Counted from the stretch's first letter, positions 11,526 through 20,512 are shown. The stretch is DNA of 64,000 nucleotides from Microbulbifer pacificus (GCF_033723955.1 NZ_CP137555.1:3898001-3962000); one strand, 5' to 3'. Translations and numbers: made by a program. The notes: generated from the sequence alone by a model not told the origin.

Positions 11526-12938
11526 ATGCCCGCTAAGTCGTCTGATGGCGCAGATAATTTCCGTATCGAAAAAGACAGTCTGGGGGACGTTCGGGTCCCA
11601 CAGGGCGCGCGCTATGGCGCGCAGACCCAACGCGCGGTCGAAAATTTTCCGGTCAGTGAATATCGGCTGCCGCCGGAGTTTTTGCGCGCGGTGGTGGCGA
11701 TCAAGCGCGCGGCAGCCGAGACCAATAGCCGTTTGAGGATTTTGGATACGGACTTGGCAGAGGCCATAGTGCAGGCCTGCGACCAGTTGACGGAGGTGGA
11801 TTATCAGAATCAGTTTCCGGTCGACGTTTTCCAGACCGGTTCCGGTACCAGTACCAATATGAATGTGAACGAGGTGCTCGCGCACCTCGCTTCCGAGGCG
11901 ACTGGTAAAACGGTCAGCGCCAACGATCACGTCAATATGTGCCAGAGCAGCAATGATGTGATTCCAACCGCGATACACCTATCTACGTTACTTGCCCTGC
12001 AGAATCGCTTGTTGCCGGCACTGGTGCATTTGATCGACGCGATCGAAGCCAAAGCCGAAGCGGTGGATGGCATCGTAAAAACCGGGCGCACCCATTTAAT
12101 GGATGCGGTTCCTGTCACCCTGTCGCAGGAGCTGCAGGCGTGGTCGGCCCAGGTCAAGTTGTGCAAGGAACGGATTGAATCCAGCTTGCCGCGTCTCGAA
12201 GCACTTGCTCAGGGAGGAACGGCGGTGGGCTCCGGGCTGAATGCCCACAGGGATTTTGCGGTGGTGTTTGCGCGCAAGCTGAGCAGTGCCTGCGGGGTTT
12301 CCCTGCGTCCCGCTGCAAATCCGTTTGCCGCCATTTCCAGCCAGGACACCGCGGTAGAAGTGTCCGGACAACTGAAAACCCTGGCGGTGGCGCTGATGAA
12401 AATCGCCAATGATCTGCGCTGGATGAACAGTGGGCCACTGGCGGGGTTTGGCGAAATCTCACTGCCTTCCCTGCAGCCCGGTAGCAGCATCATGCCCGGC
12501 AAGGTAAACCCTGTTATCGCTGAGTCAGTAGCGATGGTAGCGGCCAAGGTGATGGGGAATGACACCACCATTACCGTGGCGGGCCAAAGCGGCAACTTCC
12601 AGCTGAATGTGATGCTGCCGGTGATCGCATTTTCCCTGCTGGAAAGTGTACGGATCCTCTCTGCCGTCACGCGTCTGCTGGCGGACAAGGCCATTAGCGG
12701 CTTTACCGTTAACGAAGCGCGTATGCGCGAGGCATTGGCCAGAAACCCGATACTTGTAACCGCGCTCAACCCCGTTATCGGTTACGCAAAGGCGGCCGAG
12801 ATAGCGAAAAGCGCCTATGCCACCGGGCGCCCGGTACTGGAGGTGGCCGTGGAAATGACGGATTTATCCCGCGCTGAACTGGAGCGACTGCTGGATCCGG
12901 TTCGCCTGAGTTGCGGCGGTATCGTGGATGACAAGTAA
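11526..12938 (+). CDS. fumC: Class II fumarate hydratase
   Basis: A 470-residue iron-independent fumarase that interconverts fumarate and malate in the TCA cycle. It belongs to the fumarase/aspartase superfamily, shown by GSGTSTNMNVNEV near residue 105, SSNDVIPTA near 140, GRTHLMDAVP near 187 and the signature GSSIMPGKVNPV near 319. The length is normal for FumC. The GAGGTG ribosome site is a few bases before the ATG. It stands alone between a hypothetical protein and small membrane proteins. The iron-free enzyme class is often used under oxidative stress or iron limitation, but no such control site is visible here. Confidence 0.95.
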   Translation: MPAKSSDGADNFRIEKDSLGDVRVPQGARYGAQTQRAVENFPVSEYRLPPEFLRAVVAIKRAAAETNSRLRILDTDLAEAIVQACDQLTEVDYQNQFPVDVFQTGSGTSTNMNVNEVLAHLASEATGKTVSANDHVNMCQSSNDVIPTAIHLSTLLALQNRLLPALVHLIDAIEAKAEAVDGIVKTGRTHLMDAVPVTLSQELQAWSAQVKLCKERIESSLPRLEALAQGGTAVGSGLNAHRDFAVVFARKLSSACGVSLRPAANPFAAISSQDTAVEVSGQLKTLAVALMKIANDLRWMNSGPLAGFGEISLPSLQPGSSIMPGKVNPVIAESVAMVAAKVMGNDTTITVAGQSGNFQLNVMLPVIAFSLLESVRILSAVTRLLADKAISGFTVNEARMREALARNPILVTALNPVIGYAKAAEIAKSAYATGRPVLEVAVEMTDLSRAELERLLDPVRLSCGGIVDDK

Positions 12939-13018
12939 ACGGTCAGGCTGGCGATTGGTTTAGTTGGTTGGCAGTGAGGGCGGGGGTGCTCTGAGTGGTG
13001 TGGCCGGAAGAACCGTCG

Positions 13019-13141
13019 TCAGTTCAGCAGCAGAATGCCGAGCAAAATGATAACGGTGAGTGTCATCATGCACCCGATCCATGTCGCCAGCTTGCGGAGT
13101 GTTTTCCTATCTTCCTGTCGATAGAGAAGTCGATTGTTCAT
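13019..13141 (-). CDS. 40-residue single-pass membrane protein
   Basis: A very small protein: about 16 charged residues (MNNRLLYRQEDRKTLRKL), then one membrane helix (WIGCMMTLTVIILLGILLLN) that runs to the stop. The ATG at 13141 has a GAGGAA ribosome site with an eight-base spacer, which supports translation. The open frame reaches further upstream to 13291, but that part is Arg- and Cys-rich and has no ribosome site. The positive-inside rule would place the N-terminus in the cytoplasm. I do not recognise the family. It is divergent from the second small membrane protein at 13372. Confidence 0.6.
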   Translation of the reverse strand: MNNRLLYRQEDRKTLRKLATWIGCMMTLTVIILLGILLLN

Positions 13142-13371
13142 GGGCACATTTCCTCGACCTCGATCGTGAACACAGGCAGCCCTCTTTGTGGTCGGCTGCA
13201 TGGTTAGCGCCGGTTCGTTGACACTGATGCCCCGATGTTGCAGGATTCGGCGCCGTGTCGCCGGCACACCCCTGTGGCAGGTACCTATCATTAGTGATAG
13301 TCACTCTTAAAGAGTAGTGTTGGCGCCCGCTGCCGACCATCCATTCATTTCTCACTGGAAGTGTTGCTGCT

Positions 13372-13578
13372 ATGGCCAACAAACGCCGACGTTCATTCAT
13401 TACCAGTGTGCTTGCGTGCATCGCTTTTATTGCCGCTGCAATCTGGAGCTGGGATCTGCCGGTGGCGGATGTGCTCAGTTACCTGGTGCTGATGCTGTTG
13501 TTTCTTGTGGCTATTGTTGCATTCGCGCTGGGGTTCGGCGCGCTGTTGAACTGGTTGCGCAATCGCAGAGATAAGTGA
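13372..13578 (+). CDS. 68-residue two-helix membrane protein
   Basis: A basic N-terminus (MANKRRR) is followed by two predicted membrane helices (about residues 9-27 and 33-57) and a basic tail (NWLRNRRDK). This suggests both ends are cytoplasmic. A GGAAG ribosome site precedes the ATG. Function unknown. It lies 65 bases before the AraC-type regulator and might be cotranscribed with it. Confidence 0.65.
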   Translation: MANKRRRSFITSVLACIAFIAAAIWSWDLPVADVLSYLVLMLLFLVAIVAFALGFGALLNWLRNRRDK

Positions 13579-13643
13579 ACCGGCACCTGTAAGCAAGAAT
13601 TGAGTCCGCAACATCGGCCGTCCGACGGGAAATAGCAGCGAAA

Positions 13644-14708
13644 ATGGAAAGCGCCAACGACGATATCCGCATTCCCATTGCCTATGTGCAGCGGCTGCTG
13701 GACGAGGCCTCGAAACACGGGTGCGACCGCGGAGAACTGCTGGCATCAGTGGATATTTCTGAGCAGGAGCTGGAAGACACCGCGGCCTTTTCCGCGGTCA
13801 AATACGGCCGCCTTTATCAGCGGGTGATGTGGCTCGCCCAGGACGAGTGGTTCGGTATGCTGAGCGGCGGGCGCGTGCGCTCCGGCTCCTTCCGGTTGTT
13901 GTGTCTTACGGTGGTGAACTGCGCCACCGTGCGCCAGGCGATTACCCTGAGTGCGGAGTTTATGGAAATCTGCCGGGGATTCCGCGTCAAGCCGGTACTG
14001 CGGCGTGACGGGGACCGTGACAGGGTGGTCATTCAGGGGATCAGTTCCCTGGCAGCAGGGGAATTCGACCAGCTGATCGCCGAGACCTCTCCTGGGGTGA
14101 TTCGCACTACTCTGGCGGTGTGGCACCGCTTCTACTGCTGGCTGGTGGGGCGGGAAATACCCCTGGCAAAATTGCACTTTTCTTTTCCCTGCCCGGAAGA
14201 GTTTCTCGCGCTCGCCCAGAGCGAAGCGGGGGAGCTGATGTTTGACCAGCCAGCCAATGCGCTGGAATATGAGAGCCGCTATCTGGATTACCCCATCGTG
14301 CAGAGCCCGCAGACGGTGGAGGATTTTATCCGCACGGCGCCCTACCATCTGGTCATCAGTGACGGTAATGCCAACAGTATCAAGACCAAGGTGAAGACCA
14401 TTCTGAACCGGGATGTGAGTGAATCCATGCCGGCGGCGGAGGCGGTGGCCGAGCGCCTGAATATGTCGGTAACCACATTGCGGCGCAAACTCCAGCAGGA
14501 GAATACTTCCTATCAGAAGCTGAAGGACGAGTGCCGTATGGAGGCAGCCTTTCACTATCTAAGCTGCCCGGATCTCTCCAACACCCAGATTGCGGAAATG
14601 CTCGGTTTCGATGAGGCCAGTGCTTTCTTTCGCGCCTTCAAGAAATGGACCGGGGTCACCCCCGGCGAGTACCGCAAAAGCCCGCGCTCGACATCCGCGG
14701 GGCTTTGA
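13644..14708 (+). CDS. AraC-family transcriptional regulator (arabinose-binding-like N-domain)
   Basis: A 354-residue regulator. The N-terminal part (about 1-230) resembles the PF12625 domain found in OruR/PA4354-type regulators. The C-terminal AraC helix-turn-helix pair (about 245-345) includes VAERLNMSVTTLRRKLQQE and NTQIAEMLGFDEASAFFRAFKKWTGVTPGEYR. Such regulators often control lipid or fatty-acid catabolism genes. Here the next genes on the same strand encode an acyl-CoA dehydrogenase, an SCP2 protein and FadD. That makes them candidate targets, by inference only. Confidence 0.88.
   Translation: MESANDDIRIPIAYVQRLLDEASKHGCDRGELLASVDISEQELEDTAAFSAVKYGRLYQRVMWLAQDEWFGMLSGGRVRSGSFRLLCLTVVNCATVRQAITLSAEFMEICRGFRVKPVLRRDGDRDRVVIQGISSLAAGEFDQLIAETSPGVIRTTLAVWHRFYCWLVGREIPLAKLHFSFPCPEEFLALAQSEAGELMFDQPANALEYESRYLDYPIVQSPQTVEDFIRTAPYHLVISDGNANSIKTKVKTILNRDVSESMPAAEAVAERLNMSVTTLRRKLQQENTSYQKLKDECRMEAAFHYLSCPDLSNTQIAEMLGFDEASAFFRAFKKWTGVTPGEYRKSPRSTSAGL
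14677..14706 (+). terminator. Hairpin overlapping the end of the AraC gene
   Basis: AAAGCCCGCG (14677-14686) pairs with CGCGGGGCTTT (14696-14706) with one bulged G. It spans the last codons and the first base of the stop codon. No separate T-run follows, so termination efficiency is uncertain. Confidence 0.4.
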
Positions 14709-15009
14709 CGCCGTTACTTTCGCAGAAATCATGCGCATTTTGTCCGCTTTTTCGCGGTTTCTCCGCCTTGCGTAACCGTTTTTCCTGACTACTCCGTCAG
14801 TCCCATATCGGTCATTTGTACGCCGTATTTTGTTAGTGCTTTGGGCACTTTTCGCCATAGTGGCATTTGGCAATTTGCAACTAATATGAATAAAACCAAA
14901 AGTTGAGTCACAGGTATGACGGCCCGGTGTCGCCATTCGATACCACCCGCAATCGCCGTGAGCTCATCAGGTCCACCGAGTAAAAAATTGCTAGAAGAGG
15001 GTAATCAGG
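14709..15009 (+). other. Intergenic region before the acyl-CoA dehydrogenase gene
   Basis: About 300 bases with no gene I can support. A TAATAT hexamer at 14882-14887 could be a -10 box for the dehydrogenase gene, but no matching -35 box is seen. No PsrA-type palindrome is visible by eye. Confidence 0.5.
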
Positions 15010-16803
15010 ATGAGCGAGATCAAGATTCCGCTGCGCGACATGCGCTTTGCGATGCGCGAGCTGCTGAACTGGGATCAACACTATGCGTCTCTGGGCTATG
15101 AAGATGCGAGCCCCGACGTAGTGGACGCCATCCTGGAAGAGGGCGCCAAGTTCTGTGAAAATGTGCTCGCTCCCCTGAACCAGATCGGTGACCAGCAGGG
15201 CTGTACCTGGAAAGACGGCGAAGTCACCACCCCGGAAGGCTTCAAGGAAGCCTACCAGCAGTTTGTCGAAGCGGGCTGGCCGTCCCTGGCACACAATGTC
15301 GACCACGGTGGCCAGGGTCTGCCGCCGTCCCTCGGCACCATCCTGAGTGAGATGGTGGGTACCGCCAACTGGTCCTGGGGCATGTACCCTGGCCTGTCCC
15401 ACGGCGCCATGAACACCCTGGAAGCCCACGGTACCGACGAGCAGAAACACACCTATCTGACCAAGCTGGTTGAAGGTAGCTGGACGGGCACCATGTGCCT
15501 GACCGAGCCGCACTGTGGTACCGACCTGGGCATCCTGCGCTCCAAGGCTGAGCCCAACGAAGACGGCTCTTATTCCATCTCCGGCACCAAAATTTTCATT
15601 TCTGCCGGCGAACACGATATGGCCGAGAATATCGTCCACATCGTTCTCGCGCGCCTGCCCGATGCCCCGGCTGGCACCAAGGGTATCTCCCTGTTCATCG
15701 TGCCCAAGTTCTTGCCGAATGCGGACGGTTCCGTGGGTGAGCGCAATGGCGTGACCTGTGGTTCTCTCGAGCACAAGATGGGTATTCACGGCAACGCCAC
15801 CGCGGTGCTGAACTTCGACGGTGCCAAAGGCTTCCTGATCGGCGCGCCGAACAAAGGTCTGAACTGCATGTTCACCTTTATGAATACCGCGCGTCTGGGC
15901 ACTGCTCTGCAAGGCGTTGCGCACGCGGAAGCGGGCTTCCAGAAATCCCTGGCCTACGCCAAGGATCGCCTACAGATGCGCTCGCTGAGCGGCCCGAAAA
16001 ACCCGAATGGCGCGGCCGACCCGATCATCGTGCATCCGGATGTGCGCCGTATGCTGCTGACCCAGAAGGCGTTTGCCGAAGGTGGTCGCATGCTGGTCCT
16101 GCTGTGTGCGCAGCAGGTGGACCGCACCCAGGTGGGCAGTGAGGAAGACCGCAAAGAAGCAGATGATCTGCTGGCTTTCCTGACCCCGATTGCCAAGGCT
16201 TTCCTGACCGAAACCGGTTACGAGTCCGCCAACCTGGGTATGCAGTGTTTCGGCGGCCACGGCTACATCGCCGAGTGGGGCATGGAGCAGAACGTTCGCG
16301 ATTCCCGCATCTCCACCATTTATGAAGGTACTACCGGCGTTCAGGCGCTCGACCTGCTGGGCCGCAAGGTACTGATGAGCCAGGGCGAACTGCTGCGCAA
16401 GTTCACCAAAGTCGTGCACAAGTTCTGTAAGGCCGAGGTCGACAACGAGGCGCTGGCACCTTTCGTTACCAAGCTGCAGGAAATCAACCAGCAGTGGGGC
16501 GAGCTGACCATGAATGTCGGTGTAAAAGCCATGGAAAACCCCGACGAAGTCGGTGCTGCGTCCGTGGACTACCTGATGTACTCCGGTTATGCGGTACAGG
16601 CTTACCTGTGGGCGCTGGCGGCCAAAGTGGCGAACGAACAACTCGCCGCGGGCACTGTGGAAGAAGACTTCTACCGCGCCAAGCTGGCTACCGCACGCTT
16701 CTTCTTTGAGCGTATTCTGCCGCGCACCGCGTATCATGCGATTGCGATGCAGAGTGGTGCTGACAACCTGATGAGCCTGGATGCGGAACACTTCGCATTC
16801 TGA
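15010..16803 (+). CDS. Acyl-CoA dehydrogenase (long form with C-terminal extension)
   Basis: A 597-residue FAD enzyme that makes the first double bond in fatty-acid beta-oxidation. The FAD-binding motif MCLTEPHCGTDLG lies near residue 162. The catalytic Glu is probably Glu439 in IYEGTTGVQALDLLGRK. The protein is longer than the roughly 380-residue classic enzymes; the extra C-terminal helical domain is typical of the roughly 600-residue group common in Pseudomonas, which often act on long chains. An AGAGGG ribosome site precedes the ATG at 15010. A strong terminator follows. The substrate length cannot be read from the sequence. Confidence 0.93.
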   Translation: MSEIKIPLRDMRFAMRELLNWDQHYASLGYEDASPDVVDAILEEGAKFCENVLAPLNQIGDQQGCTWKDGEVTTPEGFKEAYQQFVEAGWPSLAHNVDHGGQGLPPSLGTILSEMVGTANWSWGMYPGLSHGAMNTLEAHGTDEQKHTYLTKLVEGSWTGTMCLTEPHCGTDLGILRSKAEPNEDGSYSISGTKIFISAGEHDMAENIVHIVLARLPDAPAGTKGISLFIVPKFLPNADGSVGERNGVTCGSLEHKMGIHGNATAVLNFDGAKGFLIGAPNKGLNCMFTFMNTARLGTALQGVAHAEAGFQKSLAYAKDRLQMRSLSGPKNPNGAADPIIVHPDVRRMLLTQKAFAEGGRMLVLLCAQQVDRTQVGSEEDRKEADDLLAFLTPIAKAFLTETGYESANLGMQCFGGHGYIAEWGMEQNVRDSRISTIYEGTTGVQALDLLGRKVLMSQGELLRKFTKVVHKFCKAEVDNEALAPFVTKLQEINQQWGELTMNVGVKAMENPDEVGAASVDYLMYSGYAVQAYLWALAAKVANEQLAAGTVEEDFYRAKLATARFFFERILPRTAYHAIAMQSGADNLMSLDAEHFAF

Positions 16804-16819
16804 GTCTGATGCCACTTGA

Positions 16820-16853
16820 AACACCGCCGCTGGCAACAGCGGCGGTGTTTTTG
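16820..16853 (+). terminator. Rho-independent terminator after the acyl-CoA dehydrogenase
   Basis: A 13-base stem AACACCGCCGCTG / CAGCGGCGGTGTT with a GCAA tetraloop is followed by a T-rich end. It separates the dehydrogenase from the SCP2 gene. Confidence 0.9.
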
Positions 16854-16909
16854 AATCCGGCTTTTGCCAATGGCGGTGAAAGCGGGATGAAAGGAGATCC
16901 GGAGCACCG

Positions 16910-17236
16910 ATGCAATTACCGGCGCACATTCTCGAGCGGCTGCAGGCCTTAACTTGTTTGCCTATAACCACTCGGGTACAGTTTCGCCTGCCGGATGGCA
17001 GCGATTTTTACTTGCAGGTTCAGCGTGCAGATGACGCGAATGGCGCCATTGAAGCTGTGCAGAATTCTGGAGAGGTGGAATCTGCCGATCTGGAACTCGA
17101 GATGTCGTTCCAGACACTAAATGACATCATCGACGGCCAACTGAGTGCACGGCACGCTTTTTTGCTGGGGGATATTCGCTATGCCGGTAACCGCGAGCTG
17201 GCGGCAGCACTGGCAGACCTGTTTTCCAGTTTCTAG
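16910..17236 (+). CDS. SCP2 (sterol carrier)-domain protein
   Basis: A 108-residue soluble protein resembling a single SCP2 domain: a predicted beta sheet with FRLPDGSDFYLQVQ, then LELEMSFQTLNDIIDGQLSARHAFLLGDIRYAGN, a characteristic lipid-pocket region. Bacterial SCP2 proteins bind acyl-CoA or other lipids. Its place between an acyl-CoA dehydrogenase and FadD fits a role in handling lipid substrates. An AGGAGA ribosome site precedes the ATG. The 242-base gap to fadD makes cotranscription uncertain. Confidence 0.75.
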   Translation: MQLPAHILERLQALTCLPITTRVQFRLPDGSDFYLQVQRADDANGAIEAVQNSGEVESADLELEMSFQTLNDIIDGQLSARHAFLLGDIRYAGNRELAAALADLFSSF

Positions 17237-17478
17237 AATATTCATCGGATAACTATCAAAACATACAATAATTATCTGTCCGCATAACCCTGTCCTTAAG
17301 ATTTCGTCTATATACGGACAAGGAATTTCGTATCGGCTCGACTTATTTTGCTGGCGTGTTCCAGTGGAGCTGCACGGTACAGGTTTCTTCGTTCTGTAGC
17401 CTGAGGGATAATTCGCAGGATAAGGTTCGGCGCCAGTCTGGCGGACAGCACCACAAAAACAACATTGGGAGAAATAAG

Positions 17479-19116
17479 TTGGACATCGAACGCAGTATTC
17501 TTGACGTGCTCACCAGTGCCACGGCCAAATATGCTGAGCGGCCCGCGTTTACCTGCTTGGGTCACACGCTTACCCATGGCGACATCGACCGGCTCAGTGC
17601 CAACTTTGCCTCCTACCTGCAGAACAATACCAACCTCAAGCCCGGTGACCGTATCGCCGTACAACTGCCCAACGTATTGCAATACCCGGTTGTTGTATTC
17701 GGTGCACTGCGCGCTGGCCTCATCGTGGTCAACACCAACCCGCTGTACACCCGTCGCGAACTCAAGCACCAGCTGAACGACTCCGGTGCCAAAGCGTTGG
17801 TCGTACTGGCGAACATTGCCGACACCGCGTCCGCGGTGATTCCGGAGACTTCGGTAGAGCAGGTCATTGTTTCCGAAATTGCCGACCTGCATGCACCGCT
17901 CAAGCGCGTGCTGATCAACAGTGTGGCGAAGTACGTCAAGAAAATGGTGCCGGCATTCCATTTTGCCAACCAGGTAGATTTTCGCGATGCCATGGCAATT
18001 GGTGCCAGGCAGCCACATCAGGACGTTGCGCGCTCACCGGATGATATCGCCGTGCTGCAATATACCGGTGGTACGACCGGTGTTGCCAAGGGTGCGATGC
18101 TTACCAATCGCAACCTGGTTGCAAACATGGAACAGGTGCGCGAAGCACTGGGTGATTCCATGAAAGAGGGTGAGGAGTTTTACATTGCGCCGCTGCCCCT
18201 GTACCACATTTACGCCTTTACCATTCACTGTATGTGCCTGTTTACCACCGGCAATCACTCGCTGCTGATCCCGAATCCGCGGGATATCCCGGGTTTTGTC
18301 AAAACTCTCAAGGGCAAGCGTTTTACCGGCTTCTGTGGTCTGAATACCCTGTTTAACGGCCTGATGCGCTGCCCGGATTTCGCGGATCTGGATTTCAGCA
18401 AGCTGCACACCACCTGCTCCGGCGGTATGGCGCTGACGCGCGCCACCGCAGAGAAATGGGAGGAAGTGACCGGTTGCGTGGTGACCGAGGGTTACGGCAT
18501 GACCGAGACCTCGCCAGTAGTTTCCTTCAACCCGGCGGAAGCCGTGCAACTGGGTACTGTGGGTGTCGCAGTGCCGGGCACTGAAGTGAAGGTCACCGAC
18601 GAGAACGGTAATGACCTGCCCAACAACACTCCCGGAGAGCTGTGTGTGCGCGGCCCTCAGGTGATGAAGGGTTACTGGGAGCGCCCGGAAGCCACCGCGG
18701 AAACCATCGATGCGGAAGGCTGGCTGAAAACCGGTGATATGGCAGTCATCCAGGATGACGGTTACATCAAGATCGTTGACCGCAAGAAGGACATGATAAT
18801 TGTGTCCGGTTTCAACGTGTATCCGAATGAAATCGAAGATATCGTTGCCGCTCACCCGAAAGTGACCGAAGCTGCCGCCGTGGGTATTCCCGATGAGCGC
18901 AGCGGCGAATCGGTCAAATTGTTTGTGGTGAGAGCGGATACGTCGCTTACGGCGGAAGAGGTGATTGCCTACTGCCGCGAGAACATGACCGCGTATAAAG
19001 TGCCGAAAAATATCGAGTTCCGTGAAGACCTGCCGAAAACCAATGTTGGCAAGATTTTGCGTCGCGAGCTTCGCGATGAAGAACTGAAAAAAGTCGAAGC
19101 TGAGGTCAGTGCCTGA
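17479..19116 (+). CDS. fadD: Long-chain fatty acid-CoA ligase FadD
   Basis: A 545-residue AMP-forming ligase that activates fatty acids with ATP and CoA for beta-oxidation. The P-loop-like motif YTGGTTGVAKGAM begins near residue 195, GYGMTETSP near 338, and the C-terminal hinge and lid include LKTGDMAV, DRKKDMIIVSGFNVYPNEIED and the catalytic Lys region TNVGKILRREL. The start is a TTG at 17479 with a GGGAG ribosome site seven bases upstream. The open frame extends to 17356, but that part reads as non-coding. With this start the N-terminus is somewhat shorter than E. coli FadD. A strong terminator follows. Confidence 0.92.
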   Translation: MDIERSILDVLTSATAKYAERPAFTCLGHTLTHGDIDRLSANFASYLQNNTNLKPGDRIAVQLPNVLQYPVVVFGALRAGLIVVNTNPLYTRRELKHQLNDSGAKALVVLANIADTASAVIPETSVEQVIVSEIADLHAPLKRVLINSVAKYVKKMVPAFHFANQVDFRDAMAIGARQPHQDVARSPDDIAVLQYTGGTTGVAKGAMLTNRNLVANMEQVREALGDSMKEGEEFYIAPLPLYHIYAFTIHCMCLFTTGNHSLLIPNPRDIPGFVKTLKGKRFTGFCGLNTLFNGLMRCPDFADLDFSKLHTTCSGGMALTRATAEKWEEVTGCVVTEGYGMTETSPVVSFNPAEAVQLGTVGVAVPGTEVKVTDENGNDLPNNTPGELCVRGPQVMKGYWERPEATAETIDAEGWLKTGDMAVIQDDGYIKIVDRKKDMIIVSGFNVYPNEIEDIVAAHPKVTEAAAVGIPDERSGESVKLFVVRADTSLTAEEVIAYCRENMTAYKVPKNIEFREDLPKTNVGKILRRELRDEELKKVEAEVSA

Positions 19117-19140
19117 GTATAGGGACTTTCCCGCCCCCAA

Positions 19141-19169
19141 AAACCCGCTGCTGGCAGCGGGTTTTTTTA
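19141..19169 (+). terminator. Rho-independent terminator after fadD
   Basis: AAACCCGCTG and CAGCGGGTTT form a compact hairpin that runs straight into a T-run. It is 24 bases after the stop codon. Confidence 0.9.
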
Positions 19170-19271
19170 TGCATGAAATTCCTTCCGCGGTAGCGATATA
19201 GCACCAGGTGTTATCGCTGTATAGGTTGGTGCGCTATAACTAGGAGATAAAAAATAACGGTTGAGCGCAAA

Positions 19272-19784
19272 ATGGCACAGCAAAAGCAACGGCCTACCCT
19301 GATCCACGAGGAGTTACCGGCGGAACACGAAGATCCGCTGATTCGCGTTTTGCACATTGTCATCCGCAGCTCGGTGCGCTTCCTATCCGTGCTGATGGCG
19401 CTGGTCATCATGTGGAGCGTTGCTGATGTGGTTTGGGTCCTGTATCAGCGTCTCAGTACTGATCCGGTGCTGCTGCTGGACTACAACGATCTTTTTGATG
19501 TGTTTGGGGCCATTATGCTGGTGCTTATCTCCATTGAGATCTTCATCAATATCCGTCTTTATCTGGGATCCAATGTGATTCCGATTCAGCTGGTGGTGGC
19601 GACGGCGCTGATGGCGATCGCACGGAAGGTCATTGTGCTTGATCTGGATGATACCGGGCCGATGTATATCTTGGGGATTGCTGCGGTGGTAATGGCGTTA
19701 GGGATTACCTACTGGCTGGTAGCCAAGAAGGAAGCGCTGAGCTACAGCGACCGGCGCAGTCTGCTGGAAGACCAGAAAAATTGA
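19272..19784 (+). CDS. PsiE-family membrane protein, copy A
   Basis: A 170-residue inner-membrane protein resembling the phosphate-starvation-inducible PsiE family. About four membrane helices are predicted (residues 37-58, 73-92, 101-118, 134-151). Family-like stretches are IEIFINIRLYLGSNVIPIQLVVATALMAIARKVIVLD and LGITYWLV. The biochemical role of PsiE is unknown. A very similar gene lies 220 bases downstream (20005-20490), sharing HEELP.EHED at the N-terminus and the whole third-helix region. No Pho box was recognised before it. A terminator follows. Confidence 0.82.
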   Translation: MAQQKQRPTLIHEELPAEHEDPLIRVLHIVIRSSVRFLSVLMALVIMWSVADVVWVLYQRLSTDPVLLLDYNDLFDVFGAIMLVLISIEIFINIRLYLGSNVIPIQLVVATALMAIARKVIVLDLDDTGPMYILGIAAVVMALGITYWLVAKKEALSYSDRRSLLEDQKN

Positions 19785-19810
19785 ATAGCGCCAAAGAGAA
19801 TTCAGTGAAC

Positions 19811-19836
19811 AGGGGCGCCAATCTGGCGCCCTTTTG
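19811..19836 (+). terminator. Rho-independent terminator after PsiE-like copy A
   Basis: GGGCGCCA / TGGCGCCC with a three-base loop is followed by TTTT. Confidence 0.85.
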
Positions 19837-19843
19837 CTGTATA

Positions 19844-19960
19844 CAGTCGCGACCGCGCTAACAGTCGTCGGATCCAGAGACGAAATGCAGTGGGGGCATG
19901 CCTTTCCTTACCAGAACCAATGGAGCAGGGCGGAAGAAGTAGCTGCGCTCCGGATATTCC
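19844..19960 (-). pseudogene. Remnant of an M28 peptidase gene between the two PsiE-like genes
   Basis: About 115 bases align on the same strand with part of the intact M28 peptidase gene (about 20765-20882), roughly four bases in five identical with few gaps. Translated on the minus strand it gives YPERSYFFRP...VRKGMPPLHFVSGSDD, against [31 protein letters not shown] in the intact protein. The His that would bind zinc in RSDHF is lost, and a stop codon follows. Both ends of the gene are missing. It marks a tandem duplication of a PsiE-M28 unit followed by decay of one M28 copy. At its right end it joins the sequence GCGCTATAACTA, which also precedes copy A at 19231. Confidence 0.8.
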
Positions 19961-20004
19961 CGATGCGCTATAACTAAGTGAACGATTTTTGCAGTGGGGT
20001 GGCC

Positions 20005-20490
20005 ATGAAGAGCCCTAGGCGTCGCACAATCGTGCATGAAGAACTTCCGACCGAGCACGAAGACAGGTTAATTCGGTATCTGCATCGCATTATCCGTGTT
20101 GCTGTTCGCTTTCTCGCGATATTGATGTCTCTGGTGATCGTCTGGGGCGCAATATATGTGCTGGTTGTTCTGTATGAACGGCTCAGTTTTCCGCCGGTAT
20201 GGATACTGGACTCCAGAGATATATTGGATATTTTCGGGTCATTTCTGGTGGTGCTGATCGCCGTTGAGATATTTGTAAATATTCGACTTTATCTCGGTAC
20301 CAACATCATTCCTATGCAGCTGGTGGTGGCAACGGCATTGATGGCGATGGCGCGCAAAATAATTGTGTTGGATCCGGAGAAAGTTTCTCCGATGTATGTG
20401 TTTGGCTTCGGGGTGGTAATTTTTGCGCTGGGAATTACTTACTGGGTGGTTTCGAAAAGTTCGAATGAGCGCGATCCGGATGATGAATAG
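20005..20490 (+). CDS. PsiE-family membrane protein, copy B
   Basis: A 161-residue paralogue of the protein at 19272-19784, with the same four predicted helices and near-identical core (VEIFVNIRLYLGTNIIPMQLVVATALMAMARKIIVLD). It differs more in the first two helices and in the C-terminal tail, which is acidic here (NERDPDDE). The start MKSPRRR at 20005 matches the start of copy A; an upstream start at 19978 would add an unmatched leader. The two genes arose by tandem duplication, as shown by the M28 fragment between them. Function unknown. Confidence 0.8.
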   Translation: MKSPRRRTIVHEELPTEHEDRLIRYLHRIIRVAVRFLAILMSLVIVWGAIYVLVVLYERLSFPPVWILDSRDILDIFGSFLVVLIAVEIFVNIRLYLGTNIIPMQLVVATALMAMARKIIVLDPEKVSPMYVFGFGVVIFALGITYWVVSKSSNERDPDDE

Positions 20491-20512
20491 GGGCTGACTT
20501 GGACTCAGCCCC
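20488..20512 (+). terminator. Hairpin after PsiE-like copy B
   Basis: GGGGCTGA / TCAGCCCC with a seven-base loop begins at the stop codon. No T-run follows. A second inverted repeat at 20518-20545 (TTTCCC.CCGGC / GCCGG.GGGAAA) lies between this gene and the convergent M28 gene and may help end both transcripts. Confidence 0.5.

Noticed and set aside
20488-20512. GGGGCTGA start reminiscent of tmRNA
   Set aside because: It is only a short hairpin after the PsiE-like gene; no tag-peptide frame or tRNA-like 3' end follows.
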